Below are positions 11,189-23,494 of a DNA stretch of 64,000 nt, piece after piece. The notes under the pieces were generated by a model. That model saw only the letters and a list, made by a program, of their open reading frames with translations. It was not told the DNA's origin and did no database searches. The DNA is taken from NCBI RefSeq assembly GCF_001039355.2, contig NW_019773725.1, positions 474,368 to 538,367 of the forward strand, in the 5' to 3' direction. The translations under genes and the position numbers were made by a program. The first letter of the stretch is position 1. Every line of letters begins with the position of its first letter. This DNA comes from Lingula anatina. Taxonomy: Eukaryota; Brachiopoda; Lingulata; Lingulida; Lingulidae.

Positions 11189-13806
11189 CAGGGTTTCCAC
11201 TAGATTTTGCATGTGAGGGTCATTTTGACCCCCACTTTTTAAAAATGGGGGTCATTTTCAAAATTTAGGGGTCAATAATTCATAAGTTTAAAATAACATT
11301 GAAATAAATATTAGAAGCAATAAAAACAACAAAAGTCATAAGTGTTATTTATGGGGTACTCTGCCACCAGACCATCCCTATCAATGACAGACCTTATCAT
11401 GTGAAAGCTGTAGGTGACCAGGGTCATTTAAAGAATGTCACTAATGGAACTTTCTGAATTTTACTGACATTTACAAAATTTACAGACTTTACGAAAGGCC
11501 CAAAAAATCTGTCAGACATTCGGTTTGACAAGCCTGAAAATTCTGTCAGACCGAAACAAAATCTGTCAGACCGAAGTAAAATAATAGAAATATGACAAAT
11601 TATTTATGTTTTCAGGTGTATTTTTAAACGTTTTTAATTATCGACATTAAATCTAATATAAATTTATATATATACAGTATATTAAAAAATTAGACAAAAA
11701 AAAAATCATTTGCATAACAAGTTGCTTTTTATCTAATGAAAAATGCGTTGTAGATTGACACAAGGACTAAAAAATACAAGGGTTTCCGTTAGCGCAATAT
11801 TTGTGCGTCCCTGACGCTTTTTTTATCAAAAATGACCCCCATTTTTAAATGTATTGCGTCCATTTGACGCACATTTATCTCATTTATTCGGTGAGTTTTC
11901 AAACTGGCTGGGAATGTGTAAATACAAGGAATACGTTTTTCTTTCTGGACGATATTTTTACTTCATTCGAAGAGACGGGATGAAAATTCCGGGAAGTTCC
12001 CAGCTAATTATACATAATTTATTAACCTCAGTTTCACTCACATATACTATTTTGTGACTGGCTGAGATTGGGGATGATGTAATATACAGTCTCGTTTTCG
12101 TTTCCGTGATACCCTTACACCACAAAATGGCCGCACACATGTGCTCACGCTTTTCGCGTTTTTTACAGACTTGTTCCTCTGTTTCTTCATTATCAGTTGT
12201 GCACATTAGTCATGGCTAAGCGTTTTGTTTAAAAAATGACGTTGTTGAACTTAAAATACTTCGTTGGTGCACAGCGTAGCAAAAATGAAAACGAAGTGAG
12301 GAAGAGAAACGGATTGATACTGAAATTGGAAAGAAGGTGGGCCCCGGCGGACTTATAATCTGGAGGGTGTGACTGAAATGCGCAATATACTGCAATACAG
12401 CGCAACACAGCGCAATACACTTGATAACACAAGTCCAGTTGCAAGTAAACACAGGAAAGGGTAATCTCAAATAAAATGGGGTGATATAAAAGCAAAATAT
12501 AGTACATAGTAATTAATATTGCTGATACAACTTGACAATTTTTTCATTGTTTGGTCAGTCGCCATGTTGGCGAGTAGCTCTTCTTGGCCAGTAATATATC
12601 CAAGAAGAGCCACTTGCCAACATGGCTGCAAACTGGACAATATAAAAGTCTTGCTGATTTGTTAAGTTATATCAACGATATTACTTACCTAGTAATATAG
12701 GTCATTTTTATATCACCCTACTTTGCTGGGAATGGTAATTTTTTTTTGTGTAATTGCAACTGGATTTGATTTTTGAAGTGTATTGCACTGTGTTGCGCTG
12801 TATTGCGGTGTATTGCGCAATTCAGTCACACCGTAATCTGGAGGAGAGGAAAAAGGTGTGTAGAGTTAATATTATTATCAACAGCAACATAAATCTTACT
12901 GCTTTACGGGTTCTGAAAATTATCGAGCACATGTATGTCTCTTCTTCCCGTCTATCATACACCTGGACCAGTAGTGGTTTCTTTAGACGTATATGGACAG
13001 ATACAGATGTATGTACCGGTACATGCACCCTACAGTTCACGACCACTAGTTGGAGAAAGTGCACATGAACTCGATGAAGGCTCACAGTTTGAATTTCTTG
13101 TTATCAAAAAGAAATAAAATGAAGAAGGAATTTAGACTCAGGGTGGACAGTCCCTATCAAAGTTTCAATTGTATGAAAGCGACCGCCTTACTTTGCGGTT
13201 TCACAATGCATATGTTATTGCCAAAAACAACGGCTGAACTAGTTTTCTGATTAACAGACGTTTTTATGGACATACGTTTGATATTACTGGCTACACATTC
13301 TTCATTGTATTTTTTTAGTCCTTGTGTCAATTTACAATGCATTTTTCATTAAATAAAATAAAACTTGTTATGCAAATAATTTTTTGTCTATATTTTTTCT
13401 ACAAGTTTATATATATATAATTTGTCATATTTGTATTACTTTACTTCGGTCTGAGAGATTTTGTTTCAGTCTGACAGAATTTTCAAGCTTGTCAGACGGA
13501 ATGGGCCTTTGATAAAGTCTGTAAAATTTGTAAATGTCAATAAAATTCAGAAAGTTCCATTAGTGACATTCTTTAAATGACCTACACCTTTCACATGATA
13601 TGGTCTGTCATTGATAGGGATGGTCTGGTGGCAGAGTACCCCATAAATAACACTTATGACTTTTGTTGTTTTTATTGCTTGTAATATTTATGTCAATGTT
13701 ATTTCAAACTTATGAATTCTTGACCCCTAAATTTTGAAAATGACCCCCATTTTTAAAAAGTGGGGGTCAAAATGACCCTTGCACGCAAAATCTAGTGGAA
13801 ACCCTG
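11189..13806. mobile_element. 2.6 kb foldback element, about 500-600 bp inverted arms
   Basis: The left end starts CAGGGTTTCCACTAGATTTT and the right end is its inverted complement. The arms (about 11189-11785 and 13305-13806) are highly similar and include runs such as GACCCCCACTTTTTAAAAAT. The CAGGG terminus is reminiscent of hAT-type ends, but I find no clear 8-bp target duplication (CCTACCGT left, ATAAACAT right). The interior lacks a transposase-like frame and holds its own nested palindrome (12358-12835). I infer a non-autonomous or degraded DNA transposon. Confidence 0.65.
12358..12835. repeat. Nested palindrome inside the foldback element
   Basis: The arms at about 12358-12440 and 12756-12835 carry GCGCAATA/TATTGCGC and CACTTG/AAGTG blocks in inverted order (TGTTGCGCTGTATTGCG). 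At the centre, 12555-12632, a second hairpin pairs CCATGTTGGCGAGTAGCTCT with AAGAGCCACTTGCCAACATG. Confidence 0.65.
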
Positions 13807-14190
13807 ATAAACATCCGTCGTTTTTGACTATATTCCGAAACTGCCTCGTTGTCAGAAATATCACCAAAAAGTAAATTTCTTTCTCCTTTGCACTTGTGAA
13901 AAATGAGTTTGACTATATTCCAGTCCGATGCTCCTTTTTTATCAGAAATGTCACTAAAAAGTGGAGGTTTTGCCTTGGGACCTTTTTTCCGCAGCAGTCC
14001 CAGGTAGGTGTGGCTCAGCTGAGACGCGCATGGTCAGTGTCGACGGTTGAACGTCCACAACAAGTATTTAGCAAAAAGTGACCAAATTGGTCAGACATTA
14101 TGTAAGAATTTGGCGGGAGTTGACCAGTGCATGTGGACGAATTTATTCCATATAACATCTATAGAGCGTGCCCTGAGTGTCAGAGCAACG

Positions 14191-14191
14191 N
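14191..14191. other. Single-N assembly join 3
   Basis: Immediately right of it the sequence (GAAAGTCTTCACTCCTCCTG) continues what the left segment was reading at 4423, and duplicates 6847 onward. Confidence 0.9.
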
Positions 14192-14577
14192 CCCGAAAGT
14201 CTTCACTCCTCCTGTGCTATGTAACAAGTTTTGCATCTAATTATATTCTTCTGGTCAAAGCACTGGTTGAGAAGAACCCCCCCAACTCAAACACCTCTTA
14301 TAGAATCTACCTACGGTCCAAACAGCATTGTTAGAGAACATTCAGAATGAGAAGAGCTAAGTGCTAGCTGGCCCACAACCAGTCAAATTGAGCCGAGATT
14401 TAATTAGTGCCCCTGCAGGGATGATGCGTGGGGGCGTGCAAGAGGCGGAGAGAGACCATTACACGATTAAGCGGTCTTCCTTTCATGTAGGTCTGCCATA
14501 TTCAGGCTGTGGACCAGCTAGCACTCAGCTCTTCCCATTCTGAATGGCCTCTTACTATGGATGTCTGGGACAATTAC

Positions 14578-15806
14578 CTTCAAACAACATTCCTGACTTT
14601 TCAGCATTCACTCCCACCAAAAACAGACGTCTAGCCTAAACGAAAAATAATATTATTCTGATAACATAAAGTGTATAAATTCAACATAGTAAAGTTTAGA
14701 CAATTGCTTAACATATTCTTACTGACCGGCTAAAGAAATTGAAAATGTTTCATTATTTTTTCCAACATTTACCTTGACTAATTTCAAATTTCCAATATGT
14801 CTAAAATAACATAGCCCCTATAACTAATTTAAAATGTTTGCCCGAAAGAAACTTTCCCGTACTGTAACTGACTCGATCACTGGACTTAAAACTTTATTTC
14901 ATATCTTATATATTCTGATACTTGGAATATTAATATGGATAAACATTTTGCTTTTAATATCAAAATCTCAGAGACCAGCTATACGTAAGCCCTACCTTCT
15001 CAAAATCATTTACATTCACATCCTCTGTTGATTTTTTTCCTGGACCATTATCTTGACCTTGACCTGACCTGACACCCTTCTGACCCTGACCTTTTTTCAA
15101 CTCTTGCTGCCACTGTGATCTGAATTTGTGCAGCTGATCTTGAATATTAGACGATTCCTCCGACTCCTCTTGTTCCTCATCCTCTGAAGAAGAATCAGAC
15201 CCAGCTGTTCGTATGGCATTTTCATCCTGCAAGAAAAGGGGGAATACTGGTACACACTGGTGTTTTAAATATGGGATGTCTCATAGGAAGTGAGTTAAAG
15301 TTTATTTTGAAAGCAGCACCTGTATCCTCTTGATTCCCTTAGTTTTAGTACTAGCTGATGTCTAAATGGAGTCCATAATCAAATTTAGTTAAAATAGCTA
15401 GATAATTTATTAACACATTTATATTATACATGGAAAATCACCACTAGAACTACAAGTTTTGAATTACTATTATTATCGTCAGAAGTGTGTATAAATCAAA
15501 TTGATTCCGGTTGGTAATATAATTTCTGGAACTTACAGTAACTTCAGCAACAACTGTAATGTAATGTAATGTAATGCAGGTTCTGGAATTTGATTTATAC
15601 AAATTTTAGATTCTTATTCTATTGCATGGATAAAAACATCCACCCTTTTACTACCACTATTACTTAGCATGGCCTAGCAAATCTTATTACCAGTTTACTT
15701 GGCAAGAACAGGGTCAGGGGAGCATATTCCCTCAATTGAGTCGGAAAGGTTAAAATGCTACTTGACAGTCCTGTACTTATTTGTAATATTATGCTTCACT
15801 TACCAT
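14578..15806 (-). CDS. FBXO9: FBXO9, exons 1-3 (haplotype 1, 5' part)
   Basis: Exon 1 coding part is only the ATG (15806-15804) before donor GTAAGTG. Exon 2 is 15226-14996 (77 codons) and exon 3 is 14635-14578. The protein is the same as in the copy at 7252-8483: an acidic Ser/Glu-rich N-terminus, [12 protein letters not shown], then [15 protein letters not shown]. Exon 3 ends with one base of an Ala codon, the phase needed by exon 4 at 4136. The segment begins just after the N at 14191, with sequence that continues the 4423 end of the left segment. Joining 14196 onward to 4423 gives exons 1-12 in one frame (375 codons). This is therefore the 5' part of the gene whose 3' part is at 392-4136. 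Confidence 0.88.
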
Positions 15807-16200
15807 TGCATAAAATGTTCAGTTGTCCTATTCTTTCAGGCGGTTAGTTCACGGCAAGTGAAGCAAATAACGGAACTAAAAAACAATCTGGCCTTCCTGA
15901 AAGCCGCCATTTTGGAATAGAGGGAAGAATGGAGAACACGAAGGAAATGACGTGAAATGTTATCGATTGCGAGGCTAAGGCGAAGAGACAGACATCAAGT
16001 GTTGAACTTTACTGTAGTTTGGCATTTATATGTTATTCTTTTCATGTTTAACATACAAAGTGAAATTTGATAGCACAGGACTTTGAGTTATGCAAGCTGA
16101 ATTCGAAAATAATCATTGGAGTGAAACATTTTCAGGGATGCAAGATCGGAATTTATAGTTCCACTGCGGTCTCCTCATACGCTGTCAAAGGAAGAAAAAC

Positions 16201-17280
16201 GGTCGACGTTAGTTCCAAGACTCAAGTCTAAGGTCCACCGCGCACTTGCATTGCGCATGTGACGTCAGTCAATAACAAAAGCATGCTGTTGCATTGCTGT
16301 CTTCTCAGTTAAGCTTCAAGTAAGAACTTAAGTTTTGCGGTTTTCTATGTTTGATTTGAAATGACGATTTAAGTGTATATCTTGTAAGTTGAATGTCCTC
16401 TTATTTTTTTAATCTAATTTGAATAAAAGAACTATGTTTTGTCTTTAGTCAGTTTAATTTTGAACTTCATTTTTACCCGTCTCGCGAAAGCGATGTACCT
16501 GTACATGTACATATGTATTCATTAGCGTTTTTGGTACGTACTGTACAGTAGTAGTACACTGTGGTAGTACATGTGCCTCTCACAATAGTCATGGTGTTGC
16601 AAATGTCCGTCCAATTAAACATTTTGACGAATTACAAAATCACACAAATATATATATAAATGACTAGAAAAAAAATTAGATGCAGTACCCACATTTATTT
16701 TAGAAGTACTGGTATTATATTGTCATATTTTAAAAGTCACACTAAGCTAGCCCAGAATGCAAAATTAAAAAAAAAATTTATTAGATTTTTGTGATGTCCC
16801 TTGTTATTTCTCTTCTTCTTCTTATAATTATTATACCAGTAATTCAAGCTGTAATTTTTATATCTACAGTAAATCATTCCTATTGAAAAAAACAAAAAAA
16901 AAAAAAAAAATGAATGTCTTTATTGTTGTATTCTTACCAAAGCATAACTTCCATTTGGATATACCATAGTGTACCCATCAATTAAATGTTGTGGACGACA
17001 TTAATTTCGCTAGTTAAGAAAAAATTAAAGACAATTATTATGACGTTTTAAAAATATAAATTCAAGAAATTTGCCAAGAAACTGCATAGGACTACATTGT
17101 GGCGGCATCTGCATCAGGAAGGTATTCAACTCATTTGTTACACAATCTGCATGGTGTAAGCACTCAGCATAGTTGGACCCCTTTGCAAATTTTGGACAAA
17201 CGGTACCCTCTACCAGTGCGGCAGATTATATAGGGGAAAATGGAAAATCCACTCTGTGACTTTTGGCTAGTTGATAGTGA

Positions 17281-17332
<52 letters not shown>

Positions 17333-17767
17333 GAAAGTGTATGTTTCACTTTGCAGAATTATTGACCCCAAACCACATCATACAAGGATTTACTGTTTAG
17401 CTGTAGGATTATGTACAAAAGGATAAAACAATTCTTTTTCATGTGTACATTACAGAATGCGTTACTCTTATTTCACCTATATACATTTCAGGTTTCAGGC
17501 TCTGCATGTACAAGGTACTGGTACAGTACTTTTGGGTTCACAAAACTGCTGCAATAGTTGTGAAATATCATTCCTCTTCATTTGTTGCAGGCCTACATTT
17601 TAGTCTTCAGTTAATTATTAGCTTCATTCACAAGCTAAGATTCACTGCATGGAAAAATGTTCCATTGTATTGCGTCATTAGCGATGACCTATTTATATAC
17701 GACCTTCACATGCGCAATGCAAGTGCGTGGTGGACCTTAGACTTGAGTCTTGGAACTAACGTCGACC
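16201..17767. mobile_element. 1.57 kb TIR transposon, 9-bp target duplication, polymorphic
   Basis: The ends are 62-bp inverted repeats with one visible mismatch. Both read GGTCGACGTTAGTTCCAAG inward. The 9-mer AAGAAAAAC flanks both sides (16192-16200, 17768-17776) and occurs once at the empty site 8849-8857 in the other allele. The interior is AT-rich, includes a (TA)n run, and has no transposase frame. A 9-bp duplication with TIRs of this length resembles Mutator-like non-autonomous elements (inference). It lies between the FBXO9 first exon and the divergent ATG-bearing exon, 15 bp before that ATG. Confidence 0.88.
17283..17330. repeat. (TA)n microsatellite
   Basis: About 24 TA units inside the polymorphic transposon. 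Confidence 0.95.
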
Positions 17768-17782
17768 AAGAAAAACCCACCG

Positions 17783-17819
17783 ATGGCTGCAGTTAGTTGG
17801 ACATTTACGAGTACAAATG
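17783..17819 (+). other. Candidate 5' exon with ATG upstream of PI4KB (haplotype 1)
   Basis: Same sequence as 8864-8900: ATGGCTGCAGTTAGTTGG followed by a GTAGGT donor. It lies 6.2 kb upstream of the PI4KB splice acceptor at 23998. If joined to it, 12 codons plus part of the next exon would end at a TGA before the PI4KB ATG. The role is inferred only from strand, splice donor and conservation between the two alleles. Confidence 0.35.
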
Positions 17820-18525
17820 GTAGGTTGATTGGTGTTTGTTAACTCTGAACTTGAGCAAGATTTAAGATGCAGAGATATGGGGTAAGTGTAATACTTCAGT
17901 TGATGATAGTTGGTTGAGTGATAGCCGTATTTCTTCGTGTTCAGCTGGACAACTTTGACAAAACTTGGGTCCAAGTTTTCAAGATCATTTCCACAGTCAG
18001 GATTACTGCCAAGTCAGAGGTTGTAACACAAAACAGAAACATGGTTTGCGATCTAATTTCGTTTTTCCCTTTTCGACAATACGCTGGAAAAGCCTAATGA
18101 GCGTAATGGTTTAAGTCATGATTTTACCAGTTATCATCTGTTGCATATGCTGCATTTTTTTTCTAATCTGAAGTCAGTGAAGATAAATTACTAGTCAAGA
18201 CATTCAGACCTTCACTCCTCACTACAGTGTGCCTCTAGTTTATTTGTACCTAACCCCCATTTATATATCATAGGGAAGAAATAATATAGGAGGAATAGGG
18301 TCATGATTAATGGAGATATATGATGTGCTTTGTGATCCAGTGATTCAGTCAGTCTGTTGGCGATCTACTTGTTCATGTTTGTGACTAGATATGAAATGTT
18401 GAGGAAAAATGATTAATTGTGTTTAAGACCAAAGCTTTCTGACTACCTCAACACAAAACAAATCAGTAATAATCTCTTACATGTTGATGTTGGGCCTGTT
18501 TCACAGATAGGATGAAAGGAAAAAA

Positions 18526-18608
18526 AAATGGCTAAAATTTTAAGTAAAATAATAATGAATTGCCAGATTTATTATTATTTTACTTAAAATTTTAGCCATT
18601 TTTTTATT
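18526..18608. repeat. Allele-specific 35-bp inverted duplication (hairpin)
   Basis: AAAATGGCTAAAATTTTAAG is repeated inverted as CTTAAAATTTTAGCCATTTT after a loop of about 13 bases. The other allele (about 9858-9905) has only the first arm. Confidence 0.85.
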
Positions 18609-20197
18609 TGATTTAAATAGTGTGCTGTAAATGATTTATATCCAGCTTACCTATAATATCACTTTGGTTGCTTAGTAATGGCTATTTATAACATGAAATG
18701 AAGTTTTGAATATAAATACATGTTAGTATCACACACAGCTTTATTAAATCCAGATTCAGGATGCAGTGTGGGCATGTTAGATTTATTTTCAGTTCATTAA
18801 GTTGAAATTATGAATGGGCACTGCAGTTGTTATCTGTGTGGACAGTGACCTGAAAGTGAAAATATTGATACCTGGGATGTATATTTGGAATTCAAAACCA
18901 AATGATAGTAGTATTCCGCTTATCACATGGTATGTAGCATCACAATCGGGATTAGATAATTTCTAATGGAACTGCAGATATAAGCAAATATTTGAGAGTA
19001 GATTTGATGAAGGGAAAATGCACACACGTTTTTTTTTTTTTGGGGGGGGGGGTAGGGTGAGGTGGTGTGGGGTGGGACCAGTGTTTAATGTGATGCATGT
19101 CACCATAATCTGAAATGATGGAAAGTGAAGTAGTGCTGTATCTACTTTAGAATGCACAGTGTTTCCAATTTTAGTGCAGCCTGGACCCCATTTTAGACCC
19201 CCCCCAACAAAAATCACCTCTAGTTTGTTTTGTGAAATGGGGGCCTGATCTGATTCCTTCATTGTCAATTCAAACCTAGAATATTAAATCCAAGATGCAG
19301 CTTTGGCCATGCACCAAATTGCCCAGTTCTTCGTTGCTTTTAACTTTGATTTAAAACTAAGATTTCAGTAGAATTTCACTTTGTTTAGCCAGAGGAAATT
19401 GTATTCTGTAGTGAACCTTGCAACTGTGTACTAGTAAGCAGTTTTTTATTTCATTTTTAGTGCAGTGTTCAGAGTCACATGTAGAGCTGATGACTCAGTG
19501 CAGCCTTGTGTTGTTACTTCCCAGACATATCGTGTTACATACACACACATAGCCTGTACTTGTGGCAGCTGAGCCTGTCAGAATGAAAGCATATTCATTT
19601 GAGCAAGTGGACTGTGTTTGGTTATTTTTTTTTTTTTTTTTTTTTTGGGGGGGGGGGGGAGAATAATGTTTAGAAAAGCATGGTAAAAGTCATTCTTGTT
19701 ATTATAAATTATTAAAATTAGAACTATGACTGTTATTGTGAATATAATCATTAGTATTATTGTTGATAATAATAATAATGCTAAATAATGATAATGATAA
19801 TATATATTGAATTTGAACACTTAATTGTGCACAAATTTTATTTAATTGTACTTTTGTTTATTAATTTATCAAGTTATTTCATGTATAAAATTATTGATTT
19901 TTGTTGTTGGATATTAATGTTGATGATTGTTTAGAAAAAAAAAACTATGAACAGAAACCTGATGTGAATTCAGTCATCAAGTACTGCTACTGACCTTAGG
20001 GTGCAGCTCATCTTTCTGCTTCCTCATGATCAGTGAAATGCAGCAGAAACAGATGTGGCCTTGGGAATCCTATCTTTTAAGCTGCCTTACCACGCATATT
20101 AGTAAACTTATAATCAATAGGATAATCTTGGATTAAAAGTAGATTATAAGCGAAATCAGATAAGATCACTAAATTAAGATCCATTTGACCTGACCTT

Positions 20198-20201
<4 letters not shown>

Positions 20202-20250
<49 letters not shown>
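20202..20250. repeat. (GA)n microsatellite
   Basis: An uninterrupted GA tract of about 48 bases. Confidence 0.95.
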
Positions 20251-20254
<4 letters not shown>

Positions 20255-20535
20255 AGGTTTTTCCCCTCAAGACGGTCAATCTATAAAGAAAGAAAATAAA
20301 TGTAGGAGCCATATTGTTTAAAACATTCTAATTTGAATATTAGATTGTGAAAATCCAGAGAAAATAAACTTGGTCCCTCCCTTAGAGCCTGTGTGAGGAG
20401 AAAAATATAGCCCATCATACATAATAACCATATTTAATATGCTAATTAATATTAGAGGGCATACTACTATGTATGTGAAGAGAGCATATGTGAATACTGG
20501 AGTAAGCAGTGTCACTTAATTGCATAGACTTCACT

Positions 20536-20795
20536 CTTAGGGTTTCGTTCAGAATGAATTAGCTCAAAATAGCTACTGTGCACTTACTCTATGGGGACTC
20601 TTGCTGAATGCTGCCTGATTAACAGACTAACCCACCTCCCCCTGATGTTGAGTGAAATACAAGAAAGCTGGTGATTGTGAAGTTGGTAACAAGAGGAGGT
20701 GTGTTAGTCTGTTAATCTGATTGTATTTAACAAGAGTCCCCTTGGAGTTAGTGTGCAGTAGCTATTGCGTCCTGACTCATTCTGAGTGACCCCTT
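20536..20795. mobile_element. Palindromic MITE, family C copy 1
   Basis: The inverted arms include GGGGACTCTTGCTGAATGC with its partner, and GATTAACAGACTAACCCACC with GGTGTGTTAGTCTGTTAATC. The ends read CTTAGGGT...ACCCCTTA. A diverged copy is at 48331-48582 and related pieces lie at 3615-3835 and 6130-6440. No coding capacity. Confidence 0.7.
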
Positions 20796-21012
20796 AAATT
20801 ACAACTGACCTACGAGTGTAACCAGTAATATAATTATTTAACAAGACTCAGTATGTGTCTTCATTTCTATACTAGTAATTATAAGTCAAAGGTGGTGATG
20901 GCTTGAGATTGGGCAGGTTCAGTAGAGATGTGCAATGTATGTTTTAACTGTGTTTTGCACTCATTTTTCTGTGTTATAAAATTTTTAATTTGATTTTAAT
21001 TTGAAATATATG

Positions 21013-21247
21013 CTTAGGATGCATTCCAAGATTTAGATCAATCCAGAGATTTAGATTTAGATCGACCTAACTCCCTGGGGGTTCACGCTAAATTGCAGTC
21101 AGCCTAAGCTAGCGCAAACCATAGTTAATTACCCCCTTACAGCTTTTAGTAGGCGGGAAAGATGCTTAAGCTGACTAAGCTGACAGTAATCTAGTGAGAC
21201 TCCCCACAGGGATAGATCGATCTAAAATCTATGGGAATGGGGTCTTA
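21013..21247. mobile_element. MITE, family B copy 1
   Basis: It starts at CTTAGGATGCATTCC and ends at GGGAATGGGGTCTTA, with internal GATCGATC blocks and TTAGCGTGAACC-type subterminal sequence. An inverted copy of the same family is at 52852-53070. Confidence 0.7.
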
Positions 21248-23494
21248 GAGAGCCCTGTCTGTGATAATGAAATGAGTTGTTGACTTACAGTTGACTCTGC
21301 CATGAAGTATTGGCTGAATTCCAACTCAAAGTAAAATTATCAAGTGATTATCCACATAAACAATTTTGTCAAATATATTGATTAAAAAAAGTAAAATATT
21401 TCACAATTTCTTCAGTCAAACTAGCATTATATATTAGGATTATGGATACTTGGGAGTTGCCTGTGGCAGAGCTGGAACCTTCTCAGAAGGCCAGCTTATT
21501 TTTTTGCCATACAGTTAGCATTAAATCAAGACAAACTGTGTCATTAATTGATAAGACAACTAGTACTTGTGAGGATGTACTAGTACATTGCTTTCCCTAT
21601 ACTTTGTGAAGAGGGAAGCTACTTTAAAAAAAAAAGTTACTAAATTGTTTTTTCTCCTATCTGTTTATGTCGCGTCATAATTTGAGCTGCATTTATATAT
21701 ATAGAGAGAGAGAGAGAACAATGAAAACCAACTACTCATCCTCCCCTCCTCACCCACTTCCACCCACTCTGTCAAACAGAATGAAAAGATAATCAATAAA
21801 GCTGGCTATAAATAAAGTTTTTCTATTGATCTGCTGGGTAACATTCTGCCATTCTGAGGCCCATTTTTAGGAATCACCTGTTACAAATGAGCGTGCAACA
21901 AAATGTGGTTCACAGAGGTAAAACATTGATTTAGTTTCATTTTATTTTTGACTGGAAAATGTAGCCTTACTTTTAGATCATTTACTTTACTAGTATGTAC
22001 ATATTTCATTTTTGAACTTAAACACATGGACTTTATAGATCTATTGAGTTTGATGTGTAGTTTATGAAGTCTGACAGGTAGTAGAGGTAACTGTTTGGAT
22101 TAGCTATTACAAATTGCATTTGATATGCAAATGATATTTAAGCAGTATTGCATTCATAAGAATCAGAGTAGAAAGGAGTTTGCAACAAGCTGGAAACTGG
22201 AAAGAAACATGGCTTTTGTGATTCCTTAGAACATTCTGAAGCCATATTGCACAGGAAACTGTGGTTAGTTAATGGCTTTCTCTATTGTGTATACTGTATG
22301 GGAGTTCTCAAAAGGAATATGAGTTTTAAAGTCAGAGAATTCTCACTTGAGTACGGTTCACCCAAGTTCACTGGAAACACGCCACCCTTAAACATTGCAG
22401 CCATATTCCACAGTAAACTGTGGTCAGTTCAGGATACCAAGTTAATGGTTCTCCCCAATGTATAGCATTCCACAAATACCACAACCTGATGGAACAGGAG
22501 CTGTACCCTCTGATAGGTAACAAAGACATTGAGTGTTAGGTAATAGTTTACTTTCAAGTATGAAGAGGAGAGGTTTTTATATCAGAGTGACTCATCTTCA
22601 TCAGGTACTAGTGCATCAACTGAGGAAGTATTTTTAAAGATACTAGCATAACCTATCAAATTTTGGGCCAGGATATATTTAAAGGATCTGTATTGTACAT
22701 GTAGCTACTACAGGAGACTATAGCTAGTATTATCTGCAGGGGAAAGGACCTCACAGACCATGATAAACTACATAACTACTCCAGTATTAATATTTATCTG
22801 CAGTTAGGGATTTTAAAACAAAGATAATTGCAAAATCAGTGTATACATTGGAGGAAGATAGGGGTACTAGTACTAGTACATGCGGTAGTGTCAAAAAGTG
22901 TGACATGGAAATTCAGTTGGTATGTCAGGGGTTATCTCAAAATACTGACTGTTAAAGTTGCATGCCACATATCTTGGTATTGTTTATATGAATAATTATA
23001 TGATCTTTGCTTCATAATTAATATTGAGTTTTGTATACTAGTGTCAGCTCTCTCTCTTTCTCTTTCTCTGAAATGAGATTATGACCCTTCTTTCTTGCTG
23101 TAAATCATACAATATATTTCATTTAACTGAAATTACTGTAACTGCTGTATTTCTAGGATTTCTTAACAACGTCATGTTTGCATGTAGGATGAGTTAATAT
23201 GTTTCCTAGAAAAGATAATAACTCCAGGATTCTGAGGAATGACGCAAAGGAATGCATGCTATGGTATGCCTGCACTGTGACGCAAGCAACTACAGTATGT
23301 TCTTCTGAATGCTCAGTGTTTGAATACTTCTTCAGGAAATATCAGGCAGTTGTAGTATCACCTTGGTCATTGTTTATAGCAGTGAGATGTTGATCACTTT
23401 GAGAGCATTGAACAATGAGAAAGTCTGCTACAAGGTACAGGCCAGATTAGCTTTGGTTGCTTTATTGAGGGAAGCAACTTTGGACAAGGCACAT

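Larger units (their letters stand above)
10391..14190. other. Gene-less segment of uncertain placement
   Basis: A 3.8 kb segment bounded by single Ns at both ends. It contains no recognisable exon. The middle is a foldback element (11189-13806). The remainder is AT-rich, including a dispersed-repeat-like stretch at about 10835-11040. It may be real sequence of the alternative allele or a misplaced contig. Confidence 0.6.

Noticed and set aside
4483-15806. True tandem paralogues of FBXO9
   Set aside because: Introns match as closely as exons, copies are complementary fragments, and every break is a single N. Allelic haplotig is simpler.
15840-15920. Plus-strand candidate last exon after TTCTTTCAG (encodes a coiled-coil-like tail ending AAILE)
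   Set aside because: It is exactly antisense to the FBXO9 uORF and YY1 motif and has no upstream partner exon. The acceptor look-alike is probably chance.
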